Made by a program: the position numbers and the translations under genes. Positions 52,328 to 60,845 of a DNA stretch of 64,000 nucleotides are shown piece by piece. Source of the stretch: Marisediminitalea aggregata. Its GTDB lineage: Bacteria; Pseudomonadota; Gammaproteobacteria; Enterobacterales; Alteromonadaceae. The notes below the pieces were generated by a model. It ran no database searches, had not been told where the DNA came from, and worked only from the letters and a program-made list of their open reading frames with translations. The stretch is from NCBI RefSeq assembly GCF_900129565.1, contig NZ_FQWD01000001.1, positions 744,001 through 808,000 on the forward strand, given 5' to 3'. The stretch's first letter is position 1, and every line of letters begins with the position of its first letter.

Positions 52328-52533
52328 TTTATCGCTTCGATAAAACCGTAAATCCATCGTAAAATTTGTTGATCTCGTCCTTGTTTTTGTTCTATTTCGC
52401 TTTCCTGCATTTCCATAAAATCATTATGGTTATATTGCTATACCCCTTATAAAACGGGGATTTTTACCTTCATCCATTGCCACATTTCAGGTGAAGTACG
52501 CACAAACCTTTCTCCAATGGCTTGTGCGCATGA

Positions 52534-53388
52534 TTAGTCAGTTTGGATCTCTGCCTCTGCGATAAAGTGCAGAATTTGCCCCACATTTTGCTGATTAGTA
52601 CTCTCTAAAATCACATGCACATGAGGCTTTTTTTGCTTCAACAGACTGAATAAATGCACGTGATCCATCTCGCCGGTACCAGACGGAAGATCGCCGGCTT
52701 TTTGGCCGTCTTCTTTAACAAAGTCCTTACAATGAATGGCAACAATACGGTCGCCAAACGCGTCGAAGGCATCGTCCATTAACCGCTGTTGTTCATCGCA
52801 TTCCGTAAGTGGAAAGAAATTCACCGGGTCATAAATGACTTTGACATTCGGGGAGTCAACCGCATCCAGCAAGGCGGTCATGCGCTCATAAGTGTTAATG
52901 GTATGGTGATGCGCTACGCCTTCGATGCCGACAAATACGCCATGACGCTCAGCAACGCTTGCCAGACGCTTTACGCTAACGACCAATTCGTCGAATGCGG
53001 CCTGGGTGTGATTGTCAGGATGATAGGTGCAATCAGCATTGCGCGAACCGGTTTCGGTACCAACGATGGCGCAACCAAAGTCCCGCGCAAACTGGAGATG
53101 TTCTTCAAAACGTTGAAGAGACAACTCGCGCTCTACCGGGTCAGGATGAATAGGGTTGATATAGCACCCCAGTACGGCAATATTAATGTCCTGCTCGGCG
53201 AACACATCACGAACATAGTTGCCGAATCCCGGACTGATTTGACCGGGCTGCTCTAAAATGAACGGAAAAGATTTTGGCAGCGCCAACTGCACACAGTTCA
53301 CCGGGTATTGACCAATGCGCTCTGCTATCTCTTTCACGCTGCCTTGGCCGTAGTCATGGGCGCGCACCCCAATATTGATCTGACTCAT
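52534..53388 (-). CDS. Sugar phosphate isomerase/epimerase-like TIM-barrel protein
   Basis: This 284-residue protein belongs to the xylose isomerase-like TIM-barrel superfamily (AP endonuclease 2-like). Metal-ligand candidates are in FARDFGCAIVGTETGSRN, FVGIEGVAHHHTINTYERM, VKVIYDPVNFFPLTE, IVAIHCKDFVKEDGQ and HVILESTNQQNV (Glu, Asp, His, Glu in the usual order). No signal peptide, so it acts in the cytoplasm. The sugar it acts on is unknown; in this locus a rhamnose- or uronate-derived intermediate is plausible. Its start overlaps the double acetylesterase gene by four bases (ATGA), indicating coupled translation. Confidence 0.78.
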   Translation of the reverse strand: MSQINIGVRAHDYGQGSVKEIAERIGQYPVNCVQLALPKSFPFILEQPGQISPGFGNYVRDVFAEQDINIAVLGCYINPIHPDPVERELSLQRFEEHLQFARDFGCAIVGTETGSRNADCTYHPDNHTQAAFDELVVSVKRLASVAERHGVFVGIEGVAHHHTINTYERMTALLDAVDSPNVKVIYDPVNFFPLTECDEQQRLMDDAFDAFGDRIVAIHCKDFVKEDGQKAGDLPSGTGEMDHVHLFSLLKQKKPHVHVILESTNQQNVGQILHFIAEAEIQTD

Positions 53389-54956
53389 TTTGCCTCCACC
53401 GATACAGCTTCTACAACATCAAGGCCAAGCATGGGCGCCAGTTGACGCGCAACAATGCCAGCCGTGTCTATCGCACCGGCTTTGCTGGTATGTGTGCGTG
53501 CATCGCCAAACATTTCATCCACTGCTTCCGGACCGAGTTCGTCATAGCGCGCTGCAACCAGCGCATGTAAATCAATGAATGGAGTCTGACTTTGTCGGGC
53601 TACCTGCGCGGCCCATTGGGGGTAGCTGTTTTCAGCCCTTGCAATGCGCTTGCTATCGTCCAGCCAAACCTTGCGGGGAACCGGAGAGCAAATAACCGGG
53701 ATAACGCCTCTGGCTCGGGCTTCTCCAACCATTTTGCGTAGGTAAGCACCGTAGGAATAAACGGTTTCACGTTGGCCCGTCAGCATGTTGTCGATGGTTT
53801 GCTGCTCGTGACCAATACCTTTAATTGTGCCGCGGGCGCGACTGTCGTCATTTAATGCCCCTGCGTCGTTGTGACCAAACTGAATTAACACGATGTCGCC
53901 GGGATTCATCATATTCAGGGCCCGTTGCCAATGCCCTTGGGTAATGAAGGTGCGGCTGGACAACCCACCGACCGCGCGATTTACAAAATTAACAGGCGGA
54001 TGACCCAGCCAGTCGGCAACAAAATCGCCCCAGCCCCATTGGCCATCGCGACCATCGCCCCAGCCGTTGCGTACGGTGGAATCCCCGACCATAAATACGC
54101 TGCGGCGACGGGCATCAGGTACCACCGGCAAGCGCACAAACGTCCAGTCATAGGCCGTAACCGCCTTGCCTTTGTCTGAATACAAGTCGTCTGCAAGTGT
54201 AGGGCGCATGCCTTTGAGTGCAGCCACGACCAAACGGGCGTGCAAGTCAGCCCCCTCATTGTGATAGTGAGTATGATCTTTGGGATACAATGCCGCTGCT
54301 GCCGTTTTACCGAGTAACTCCAGTTCGTCTGCAGCTGCATTGGTTAAATCGATAAAGGGTGTACCCAGTTCCCAGGCCAATTGATATGTCCAATACCCGT
54401 ACTGGCCCGAGCCACGCTCAATTCTGTGACCCTGCCACAGGTTTCGCACTGTCAGAGACGCTAACACGGGTATCGCTTGTTTCGCCTGTACTTCAGCCAC
54501 CATTTGACGAATGTAATGACCAAAAGAGAATACACGTTCCTGCTTACCTGTTAGCTGATTAACGATATCAACGAAGTCGTCACCAATACCCGGCAGCGTG
54601 CCTCGCGCACGGCGGTTGTCGTTTACCGGACTGCCATCGTTATGGCCAAACTGAATAATTACCACATCCCCTGCGCGCACATCGTCAATCAACGCCTGCC
54701 ACAAACCTTCCGCCATGAACGTACGTGTACTTCGTCCGCCACGAGCGCGGTTATCTACCGTTACCGTTTTGCTGTCAAAGTAAGCTTTAAAGGGTTCACC
54801 CCAACCCTGATGATCGGCGTTGCTATAGCTGGCGGCTGTGGAGTCTCCCGCGATGAAAATAGTGGCAGGCTTCAGTTCTGCGTGTTCTTTTGCCACGCTT
54901 ACGCCACTGATGAATAACAAAGGCAGAAACAGCGCCTTAATTAACATTGACTTCAT
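53385..54956 (-). CDS. Rhamnogalacturonan acetylesterase with two SGNH (CE12-type) domains
   Basis: With the ATG at 54956 the protein has 523 residues and a Sec signal peptide (LIKALFLPLLFISGVSVAKE). Domain 1 (about 30-265) has IFIAGDSTAAS, RARGGRSTRTF, IQFGHNDGSPVND and DHTHYHNEG. Domain 2 (about 285-510) has FMVGDSTVRN, RAVGGLSSRTF, IQFGHNDAGALND and FGDARTHTSKAG. Each has the full block I, II, III and V set, so both should be active. In domain 2 the Asp and His of block V are one residue further apart (D-A-R-T-H) than the usual D-x-x-H. Such enzymes remove acetyl groups from galacturonate of rhamnogalacturonan I. Overlaps the isomerase gene by four bases. Confidence 0.9.
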   Translation of the reverse strand: MKSMLIKALFLPLLFISGVSVAKEHAELKPATIFIAGDSTAASYSNADHQGWGEPFKAYFDSKTVTVDNRARGGRSTRTFMAEGLWQALIDDVRAGDVVIIQFGHNDGSPVNDNRRARGTLPGIGDDFVDIVNQLTGKQERVFSFGHYIRQMVAEVQAKQAIPVLASLTVRNLWQGHRIERGSGQYGYWTYQLAWELGTPFIDLTNAAADELELLGKTAAAALYPKDHTHYHNEGADLHARLVVAALKGMRPTLADDLYSDKGKAVTAYDWTFVRLPVVPDARRRSVFMVGDSTVRNGWGDGRDGQWGWGDFVADWLGHPPVNFVNRAVGGLSSRTFITQGHWQRALNMMNPGDIVLIQFGHNDAGALNDDSRARGTIKGIGHEQQTIDNMLTGQRETVYSYGAYLRKMVGEARARGVIPVICSPVPRKVWLDDSKRIARAENSYPQWAAQVARQSQTPFIDLHALVAARYDELGPEAVDEMFGDARTHTSKAGAIDTAGIVARQLAPMLGLDVVEAVSVEAK

Positions 54957-54984
54957 AATGATTGTTGTCCTTTTTCCTGCCGCT

Positions 54985-56088
54985 CTAGCGCAACGCCTGC
55001 GCAAGCGGTAAGTCCTGTTGCTTAATTGCATCAATGATTAGATCAGCAAACACCCGCGCACCTGCTTCGTTGGTATGCGTGCGGTCTTTGGAAACGAAAT
55101 AGGCCTGCGCCTTCGCCTGGCCCAGTGGCGCTGCCCAGCGGTTGGACAGGGTAAGCAAATCGATGTAGGGCACATTTTCCCGCTTCGCTATACCAGCCAG
55201 CGCGGCGGGAATATCCAGTTGAGGCCACTGATGCTGTTTTTCCAGGGCAATCCCATGATTGCGGATCATTGGCGAAATCAGTATCGGCTGCGCATCCCTT
55301 GAACGAATGAAGTGTATAAGGTCTTCAAGGCGCTGCTCATACACGTTTTGGGGTGTTTTCTTGTCGTTGTGACCCAGCTGTATCAGTACCACATCGTTGC
55401 GGGTTAGCTGATTAGCAATTGGCTTGAGTAACTCGCCATCAAGGGTATTGAACGCTTCAGTGCCTTCACCAGAATCGGCATAATTAACAATCGATACCGT
55501 GTCGTTGAAATACGCTGGCAGTACTTGTCCCCAACCGCTAAAGCGATTCATGGCAGGCTTGTCCCACTGAGGGTTTTGGTCACACACCGTAGAATCGCCA
55601 ATTACAAACACCTGTTGAATGGGGGTGACCGGAGTAACCTCAATGTTTTCGATGCCATCCAGCCCATTGGGTAGCCACAACGTGGCACCCGGCAAGCCTT
55701 CGTAGGTGTCATGCTGGATAGGCTGACCGTCAGGCTGGCGCGTGTTGACTGTAAAGCTAAGTACCTGTGACCCGCTGTTCACTGCTGCACCGCTAAGTTC
55801 ACTATCGAACATTAGACGACGTGATTCCGCGTACACCGATAAATCGTTCACGTTGCTGTGGGTAATTTTAAACGCGTAGTGGAGTGGTGCATTGTCAGTC
55901 CCCGATTCCGGAAAATGGCATGCCAGGGGTGTATCACCCGACGCAGGCAAACACATAGCCTTCAACTCAGCGGCATTGTAATTCATTGTTAGCTCAGAAG
56001 GCGCTTTGGTTCCCGTGCTGCATGCCGTAAGACTGCTGACAATTGCGACCAAAGAAGCTGAATATTGAAGCGGTTTTCGCCACATCAT
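54985..56088 (-). CDS. SGNH (CE12-type) acetylesterase lipoprotein
   Basis: This 367-residue protein has a lipoprotein signal (LVAIVSSLTAC, Cys about residue 23) and an N-terminal beta-rich domain of about 130 residues that resembles a carbohydrate-binding or Ig-like module. The SGNH domain has VFVIGDSTVCDQ (catalytic Ser), YADSGEGTEAF, VLIQLGHNDKK and KDRTHTNEAGARVFADLI (Asp and His). It is a second pectin/rhamnogalacturonan acetylesterase, anchored in a membrane. It lies 28 bp before the two-domain acetylesterase gene and 133 bp after GH43. The copy of the shared promoter block upstream suggests an own promoter. Confidence 0.9.
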   Translation of the reverse strand: MMWRKPLQYSASLVAIVSSLTACSTGTKAPSELTMNYNAAELKAMCLPASGDTPLACHFPESGTDNAPLHYAFKITHSNVNDLSVYAESRRLMFDSELSGAAVNSGSQVLSFTVNTRQPDGQPIQHDTYEGLPGATLWLPNGLDGIENIEVTPVTPIQQVFVIGDSTVCDQNPQWDKPAMNRFSGWGQVLPAYFNDTVSIVNYADSGEGTEAFNTLDGELLKPIANQLTRNDVVLIQLGHNDKKTPQNVYEQRLEDLIHFIRSRDAQPILISPMIRNHGIALEKQHQWPQLDIPAALAGIAKRENVPYIDLLTLSNRWAAPLGQAKAQAYFVSKDRTHTNEAGARVFADLIIDAIKQQDLPLAQALR

Positions 56089-56131
56089 GTAAAACCCTAA
56101 TTAACAAGATGTAAAAACCTTAACACCCGAG

Positions 56132-56196
56132 CGAAAACCCTCAAATACCGTCACAGCGTTAAGCTCCATATATCAAAAAAATGTCCCGTATTTGAA
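56132..56196. promoter_or_regulatory. Shared promoter block, copy 2 (acetylesterase)
   Basis: The + strand reads CGAAAACCCTCAAATACCG then TCAC, a variable stretch, ATCAAAAAAA and CCCG-TATT-TGAA (56185-56196). The first 23 bases agree with copy 1 at 20 positions. Here only the right arm of the TTCA/TGAA repeat is kept. Confidence 0.65.
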
Positions 56197-56221
56197 ACAA
56201 ACTGAAAGCGTACCTGTGGGG

Positions 56222-57211
56222 TTACAGGTTGTTTACCAAACGTCGGGGTACCACCAGCACGGATCCGTGACGGGTACCCGTTGGCAAATTGAGTTGAGGT
56301 GTCAGGTTCTCCCACTCTGAAAAATCCTGAGTTCGCATGACACCAAAGCTGTGATCAATGTATTGGTCGAAGTACACGTAAAACCAGCCCTGCCAAAACA
56401 CAATGGCAGGCCCTTCCACCCATACGCCGTCCGGCGTAAAAGGCGCAGAGCGGGGTTGCCATGGACCTTCTATGTCATCGGCTCGGGTCACAAACAGATT
56501 CTTCGCTGGCGGATAACGGGTTTCCTCTTTGGCGATCATGACGTAGTGGTGAGCCGTTTTTACTACTGCCGCATCGATTACATTGAAGCCGGGTTCATAA
56601 AACAACTGAGTAGGAGTATAGGTTTTGAAGTCTTTGGTGCTGGTTGCGTAAATGCGATGATCCCAGCCTTTGTCTGCTTGTTTCTCTGTATCGGGATATT
56701 GACCTGGCAGCGTTGAAGCCCAGTAGATCCAATAACGTTGGGTTGGCTCGTCGTAGAATATTTCAGGTGCCCAGGCGTTCTTTGCCGACGGGAAATCCGC
56801 CATAACAGGCAAGAATTGTTGCTCACTCCAGTTTTTTAAATCAGCAGAATGCGCAATGCCAATGCCTGGGTCTTCCCACCCTGAGGTCCATACCATATGG
56901 TACTGTTCATCCGGGCCTTGAATAATGACAGGATCGCGCATCAGTTTCGTGCCAACCGTGGGCGTCAGGACGCTTTCGTCCTGATTGAGAGCCTGCCAAT
57001 TCAGACCATCTTCGCTCACAGCCAGATGCAGACCGTCCTGACCATTACCGCGAAAGGACGCAAATATCAGTACCTCGTCATCGGTGGAACTGACCGTGTG
57101 TTTGTCGGACGAACCGCAAGCTGTTAACAAGCACCAACACAGCATAGCCAGGCCTATGCCAGGTAACTTACTGATTCCTTTAATACAACCGCTATTACAA
57201 CCGCGCCACAT
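56222..57211 (-). CDS. GH43-family glycoside hydrolase lipoprotein
   Basis: This 329-residue protein has a lipoprotein signal (GLAMLCWCLLTAC, Cys about 32). It has a five-bladed propeller with GQDGLHLAVSEDGLNWQ, KLMRDPVIIQGPDEQYHMVW, NAWAPEIFYDEPTQRYWIYW and GVWVEGPAIVFWQGWFYVYF. The Asp in QDG or in MRDP and the Glu in VEGP are the likely catalytic residues of this GH43 branch. Members remove arabinose, xylose or galactose; in this locus, trimming arabinan or galactan side chains is the natural guess. It is the first gene of the leftward locus, with TTCA-GAAA-TGAA and TTGTAATACAA elements upstream. Confidence 0.82.
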   Translation of the reverse strand: MWRGCNSGCIKGISKLPGIGLAMLCWCLLTACGSSDKHTVSSTDDEVLIFASFRGNGQDGLHLAVSEDGLNWQALNQDESVLTPTVGTKLMRDPVIIQGPDEQYHMVWTSGWEDPGIGIAHSADLKNWSEQQFLPVMADFPSAKNAWAPEIFYDEPTQRYWIYWASTLPGQYPDTEKQADKGWDHRIYATSTKDFKTYTPTQLFYEPGFNVIDAAVVKTAHHYVMIAKEETRYPPAKNLFVTRADDIEGPWQPRSAPFTPDGVWVEGPAIVFWQGWFYVYFDQYIDHSFGVMRTQDFSEWENLTPQLNLPTGTRHGSVLVVPRRLVNNL

Positions 57212-57228
57212 ACCTGTCCCTGAACAAT

Positions 57229-57239
57229 TTGTAATACAA
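57229..57239. promoter_or_regulatory. TTGTAATACAA palindrome before GH43
   Basis: This is a perfect 11-bp palindrome 17 bp upstream of the GH43 start. Part of it (TTGTATTA) also occurs before kdgR. Confidence 0.4.
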
Positions 57240-57299
57240 TTAAATATAGCAATATTTTTACGTATTTAACAAAGTTGTCAAAACTAATAATAAGTTTGT

Positions 57300-57311
57300 T
57301 TCAGAAATGAA
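57300..57311. promoter_or_regulatory. Putative locus operator before GH43
   Basis: TTCA-GAAA-TGAA, within GTTTCAGAAATGAAC, lies 88 bp upstream of the GH43 start. Both arms match the locus repeat; the spacer is GAAA rather than NATN. Confidence 0.5.
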
Positions 57312-57360
57312 CAGATATGATTTAAGTTGACTATAAGCAGCGTGAATGTTGATTGAAGTT

Positions 57361-57392
57361 ACCGAACAGGAAGCAATACTTCACTGTTCGGT
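57361..57392. repeat. Long hairpin downstream of ilvA
   Basis: ACCGAACAG (57361-57369) pairs perfectly with CTGTTCGGT (57384-57392), and the inner GAAG/CTTC pair extends it to 13 bp with a one-base bulge and a CAATA loop. There is no T-run on either strand, so it may protect a transcript end or act with Rho. Confidence 0.55.
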
Positions 57393-57430
57393 AATAAAGA
57401 TAGGCGCATGATTTACCACGCCCGTCCTGA

Positions 57431-58975
57431 TTATGCTTTCTCAGGCTCAGACAAGAAAAACCGGTATGCGGGGTTAGCGGTGACGTCCTGATACTCGTAG
57501 TTGAGTGCCGCAACATGTTCGTCGAACGCTTCGCGGCTCTCTGGTGGAATATCGAATCCTGCTAACACCAAGCCTTCAGCCGCACCGTGATTGCGATAAT
57601 GGAACAAGGTAATGTTCCAGCGCTCACCCAGCGTATTCAGGAAGTTAAGCAGGGCACCAGGGTATTCCGGGAACTCAAAGCTGAATACAACCTCGTTCAG
57701 GATCGTAGGCGGACGACCACCCACCATGTGACGTACGTGCAGTTTTGCCAGTTCGTTGTCTGACAGATCAAAACACTCGTAGCCCTTGCTGGTTAAGTCA
57801 GCAGAAAGTGCTTCGAATTCTTTGCGGCCACCGCGCAACTTAATACCCACAAAAATATGCGCTTCCGTTTCGCTGGCATATCGGTAGTTGAATTCGGTGA
57901 TCGTACGGCCGCCCAGGTATTCGCAGAACTGCTTAAACGCGCCCTGACGTTCCGGGATTTTGACTGCAAACACCGCTTCTTTTTGTTCACCTAATTCACA
58001 CCGTTCTGACACATAACGCAGCGTATGGAAATTAGTATTAGCACCACACAGGATACCGCCCAGCTTCTGGCCGGAAATATTGTGCTCATTCACGTATTTG
58101 CGAATAGCTGCAATCGACATTGCGCCAGCAGGTTCTGCAATCACACGGGTGTCATCAAAAATATCTTTGATCGCCGCACAGATTTCGTCATTGGTGACCG
58201 TCATCACTTCGTCGATGTACTGATTACACAGGCGGAAGGTTTCGCTGCCCATGAGTTTTACCGCGACACCGTCGGCAAAAATACCCACCGTAGGTAAACT
58301 GACCGGCTCGCCTGCTGCTTTTGCTGCAGCAAAACACGCCGACTCTTCTGACTCGACCGCAATCAATTTAATGTCTGGTTTTAGTTGCTTCAGGTACACC
58401 GCAATGCCGGCTGCCAGACCACCACCACCAACAGCGATAAACAAGGTATCGATGTTAGGGTTTTGCTCAAGCAACTCTCTGGCAACTGTGCCCTGTCCCG
58501 CTATCACATCCGGGTCATCGAAAGGCGGGATAAGCGTGTAGCCATGCTCAGCACTTAGCGTACGAGCATGTTGGCTGGCGGTGTCGAAGTTAGTACCGTG
58601 CAGTACGATATTAACGTGCTGACCACCAAAACGGCGCACCGCCTCAATTTTAATATCCGGTGTAGTTTCCGGCATGACAATCGTTGCCTTAACGCCTTTC
58701 ATGTTCGCCGAGTACGCCACGCCCTGGGCATGGTTACCTGCGGAGGCCGCTACCACGCCGGCGTTCAACTGCGCTTCGGTTAAATTGGCGATACGATTAT
58801 AAGCACCGCGCAATTTAAACGACTTAACCGGTTGCTGATCTTCCCGCTTCAGGAATACCTCGTTGCCCAGTTCGGCGGTTAATCGCGACAACAACACCAG
58901 ATCGCTGTTTACCGCGACATCGTATACCGGTGCCAGCAGGATCTTTTTCAGATAGTCGATATCACTGACGGTCAT
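57431..58975 (-). CDS. ilvA: Threonine ammonia-lyase, biosynthetic
   Basis: IlvA deaminates threonine to 2-oxobutanoate, the first committed step to isoleucine. The 514-residue protein (E. coli 514) has the PLP lysine Lys54 in [27 protein letters not shown], the glycine loop [15 protein letters not shown], and two C-terminal ACT-like regulatory segments (about residues 325-510) that bind isoleucine and valine. The two regulatory segments mark the biosynthetic, allosteric form. Its start overlaps ilvD by four bases (ATGA), and it is the last gene of ilvE-ilvD-ilvA. Confidence 0.97.
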   Translation of the reverse strand: MTVSDIDYLKKILLAPVYDVAVNSDLVLLSRLTAELGNEVFLKREDQQPVKSFKLRGAYNRIANLTEAQLNAGVVAASAGNHAQGVAYSANMKGVKATIVMPETTPDIKIEAVRRFGGQHVNIVLHGTNFDTASQHARTLSAEHGYTLIPPFDDPDVIAGQGTVARELLEQNPNIDTLFIAVGGGGLAAGIAVYLKQLKPDIKLIAVESEESACFAAAKAAGEPVSLPTVGIFADGVAVKLMGSETFRLCNQYIDEVMTVTNDEICAAIKDIFDDTRVIAEPAGAMSIAAIRKYVNEHNISGQKLGGILCGANTNFHTLRYVSERCELGEQKEAVFAVKIPERQGAFKQFCEYLGGRTITEFNYRYASETEAHIFVGIKLRGGRKEFEALSADLTSKGYECFDLSDNELAKLHVRHMVGGRPPTILNEVVFSFEFPEYPGALLNFLNTLGERWNITLFHYRNHGAAEGLVLAGFDIPPESREAFDEHVAALNYEYQDVTANPAYRFFLSEPEKA

Positions 58976-60822
58976 AGATCTTCCAGTTTCGACGGGTCGC
59001 GCACCGCGCCTTTATCGGCACTGGTGGCTAACATAGCAAAGGTTTTCAGCGACAGGGACACTTCACGCTGACGGCTCACAGGGCGCCATGGACGCTCGCT
59101 GGCTTCCATTGCGGCTCTTCGCGCATCCAGCTCAACATCGGTAATGGCAATGTTGATAGTGCGATTAGGGATATCAATTTCAATGGTATCGCCTTCTTGC
59201 ACCAAACCAATACCTCCGCCACTCGCTGCTTCCGGCGAACAGTGGCCAATCGATAGGCCTGACGTACCGCCAGAGAAACGGCCATCGGTGATCAACGCAC
59301 AAGCTTTACCTAAGCCCTTAGACTTTAAGTAGGAAGTGGGATACAGCATTTCCTGCATACCCGGGCCACCCTTCGGCCCTTCGTAGCGAATGATGACCGC
59401 ATCACCCGCTTCAATTTGATCATTCAGAATACCCGCAACCGCATCGTCCTGGCTTTCAAAAATACGCGCGCGACCGGTGAATTTCAGAATGGACTCATCG
59501 ACCCCCGCCGTTTTCACGATACAGCCATTTTCTGCCAGGTTGCCATACAGTACAGCCAGTCCACCGTCTTTACTGTAAGCGTGTTCTAAATCACGAATAC
59601 AGCCTTCACTGCGATCGGCGTCAGCTTCATCCCAACGGCAATCCTGACTAAACGCTTTGGTAGTGCGGATACCCGCTGGGCCTGCGCGATAAAACTTAAT
59701 CGCATCGGCGTTTTCAGGGTTCGTTATATCCCAGTCACTGATCACTTCACTAATAGTTTTACCTAACACGTGAGAACAGTCGCCGTGCAATAAGCCCGCT
59801 TTATTCAGTTCACCCAAAATACCCAGTACGCCACCGGCACGGTGAACGTCTTCCATGTGGTACTTCTGCGTTGAAGGGGCCACTTTACACAAGTGCGGTA
59901 CTTTTCGAGACAAGCGATCAATGTCGTCCATCGTGAATGGCACTTCGCCTTCCATTGCTGCAGCCAGTAAGTGCAGAATGGTATTGGTAGAGCCGCCCAT
60001 GGCAATGTCCAGGCTCATGGCATTTTCAAACGCGCTGAAATTCGCAATGTTGCGCGGCAACGCACTGGCGTCGTCGTTTTTATACCAACGCTCACACAGT
60101 TCCACTACCAGCTCACCGGCTTTCTTGAACAGTTGCTCACGATCAGCGTGCGTGGCCAGCATTGAGCCATTGCCCGGTAGTGACAAGCCCAGCGCTTCCG
60201 TTAAGCAGTTCATGGAGTTGGCAGTAAACATACCTGAACATGAACCACAGGTAGGGCACGCAGAGCGTTCAATTTCGTCGGTATCGGCGTCAGACACTTT
60301 GTCGTCGGCTGCCGCCACCATGGCATCGACCAGATCCAGTTTGATTAGCTGATCTGACAGCTTGGTTTTACCGGCTTCCATGGGACCACCCGACACAAAC
60401 ACCACCGGAATATTCAGGCGCATTGACGCCATTAGCATTCCCGGGGTGATCTTGTCGCAGTTAGAAATACACACAATCGCATCTGCGCAGTGGGCATTTA
60501 CCATGTACTCAACCGAGTCAGCAATAATTTCACGGGACGGCAGGCTGTAAAGCATACCGCTATGCCCCATTGCGATACCGTCATCGACCGCAATAGTATT
60601 AAATTCTTTTGCAACGCCCCCGGCAGCTTCGACACTGCGAGCGACCAGTTGACCCATGTCTTTAAGGTGAACGTGGCCAGGCACAAACTGAGTGAAAGAG
60701 TTCGCAATGGCAATAATAGGCTTACCAAAGTCTCCATCTTTCATGCCGGTAGCACGCCAAAGCGCGCGCGCACCCGCCATGTTGCGGCCTTGAGTTGTGG
60801 TTGCAGATCGTAATTTAGGCAT
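58972..60822 (-). CDS. ilvD: Dihydroxy-acid dehydratase
   Basis: IlvD dehydrates dihydroxy-acids to the 2-oxo acids of valine and isoleucine and carries an oxygen-sensitive Fe-S cluster. The 616 residues equal E. coli IlvD. Cluster Cys and Mg2+ sites lie in [15 protein letters not shown] and [17 protein letters not shown]; the C-terminal block [20 protein letters not shown] is diagnostic. It lies 23 bp after ilvE and overlaps ilvA by four bases. Confidence 0.98.
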   Translation of the reverse strand: MPKLRSATTTQGRNMAGARALWRATGMKDGDFGKPIIAIANSFTQFVPGHVHLKDMGQLVARSVEAAGGVAKEFNTIAVDDGIAMGHSGMLYSLPSREIIADSVEYMVNAHCADAIVCISNCDKITPGMLMASMRLNIPVVFVSGGPMEAGKTKLSDQLIKLDLVDAMVAAADDKVSDADTDEIERSACPTCGSCSGMFTANSMNCLTEALGLSLPGNGSMLATHADREQLFKKAGELVVELCERWYKNDDASALPRNIANFSAFENAMSLDIAMGGSTNTILHLLAAAMEGEVPFTMDDIDRLSRKVPHLCKVAPSTQKYHMEDVHRAGGVLGILGELNKAGLLHGDCSHVLGKTISEVISDWDITNPENADAIKFYRAGPAGIRTTKAFSQDCRWDEADADRSEGCIRDLEHAYSKDGGLAVLYGNLAENGCIVKTAGVDESILKFTGRARIFESQDDAVAGILNDQIEAGDAVIIRYEGPKGGPGMQEMLYPTSYLKSKGLGKACALITDGRFSGGTSGLSIGHCSPEAASGGGIGLVQEGDTIEIDIPNRTINIAITDVELDARRAAMEASERPWRPVSRQREVSLSLKTFAMLATSADKGAVRDPSKLEDL

Positions 60823-60845
60823 AGCGTTTCGTCCCGTTGGGGTAA

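Larger units (their letters stand above)
52153..52533. other. 381-bp regulatory region upstream of the TonB receptor
   Basis: It contains the putative promoter (TTGACG at 52260-52265 and TAGCAT at 52236-52241 on the minus strand, 18-bp spacer), the shared block at 52268-52327, and a 4-bp C/G hairpin at about 52443-52458 with no gene to serve. No RNA or coding frame is seen. Confidence 0.55.

Noticed and set aside
52443-52458. CCCC/GGGG hairpin followed by ATTTTT on the + strand upstream of the TonB receptor
   Set aside because: The stem is only 4 bp and no + strand gene lies upstream of it.
34579-57211. The pectin locus as a recently acquired genomic island
   Set aside because: No integrase, tRNA border, direct repeats or obvious base-composition shift is visible by eye. 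Its borders are ordinary genes (cupin/plsB and ilvA).
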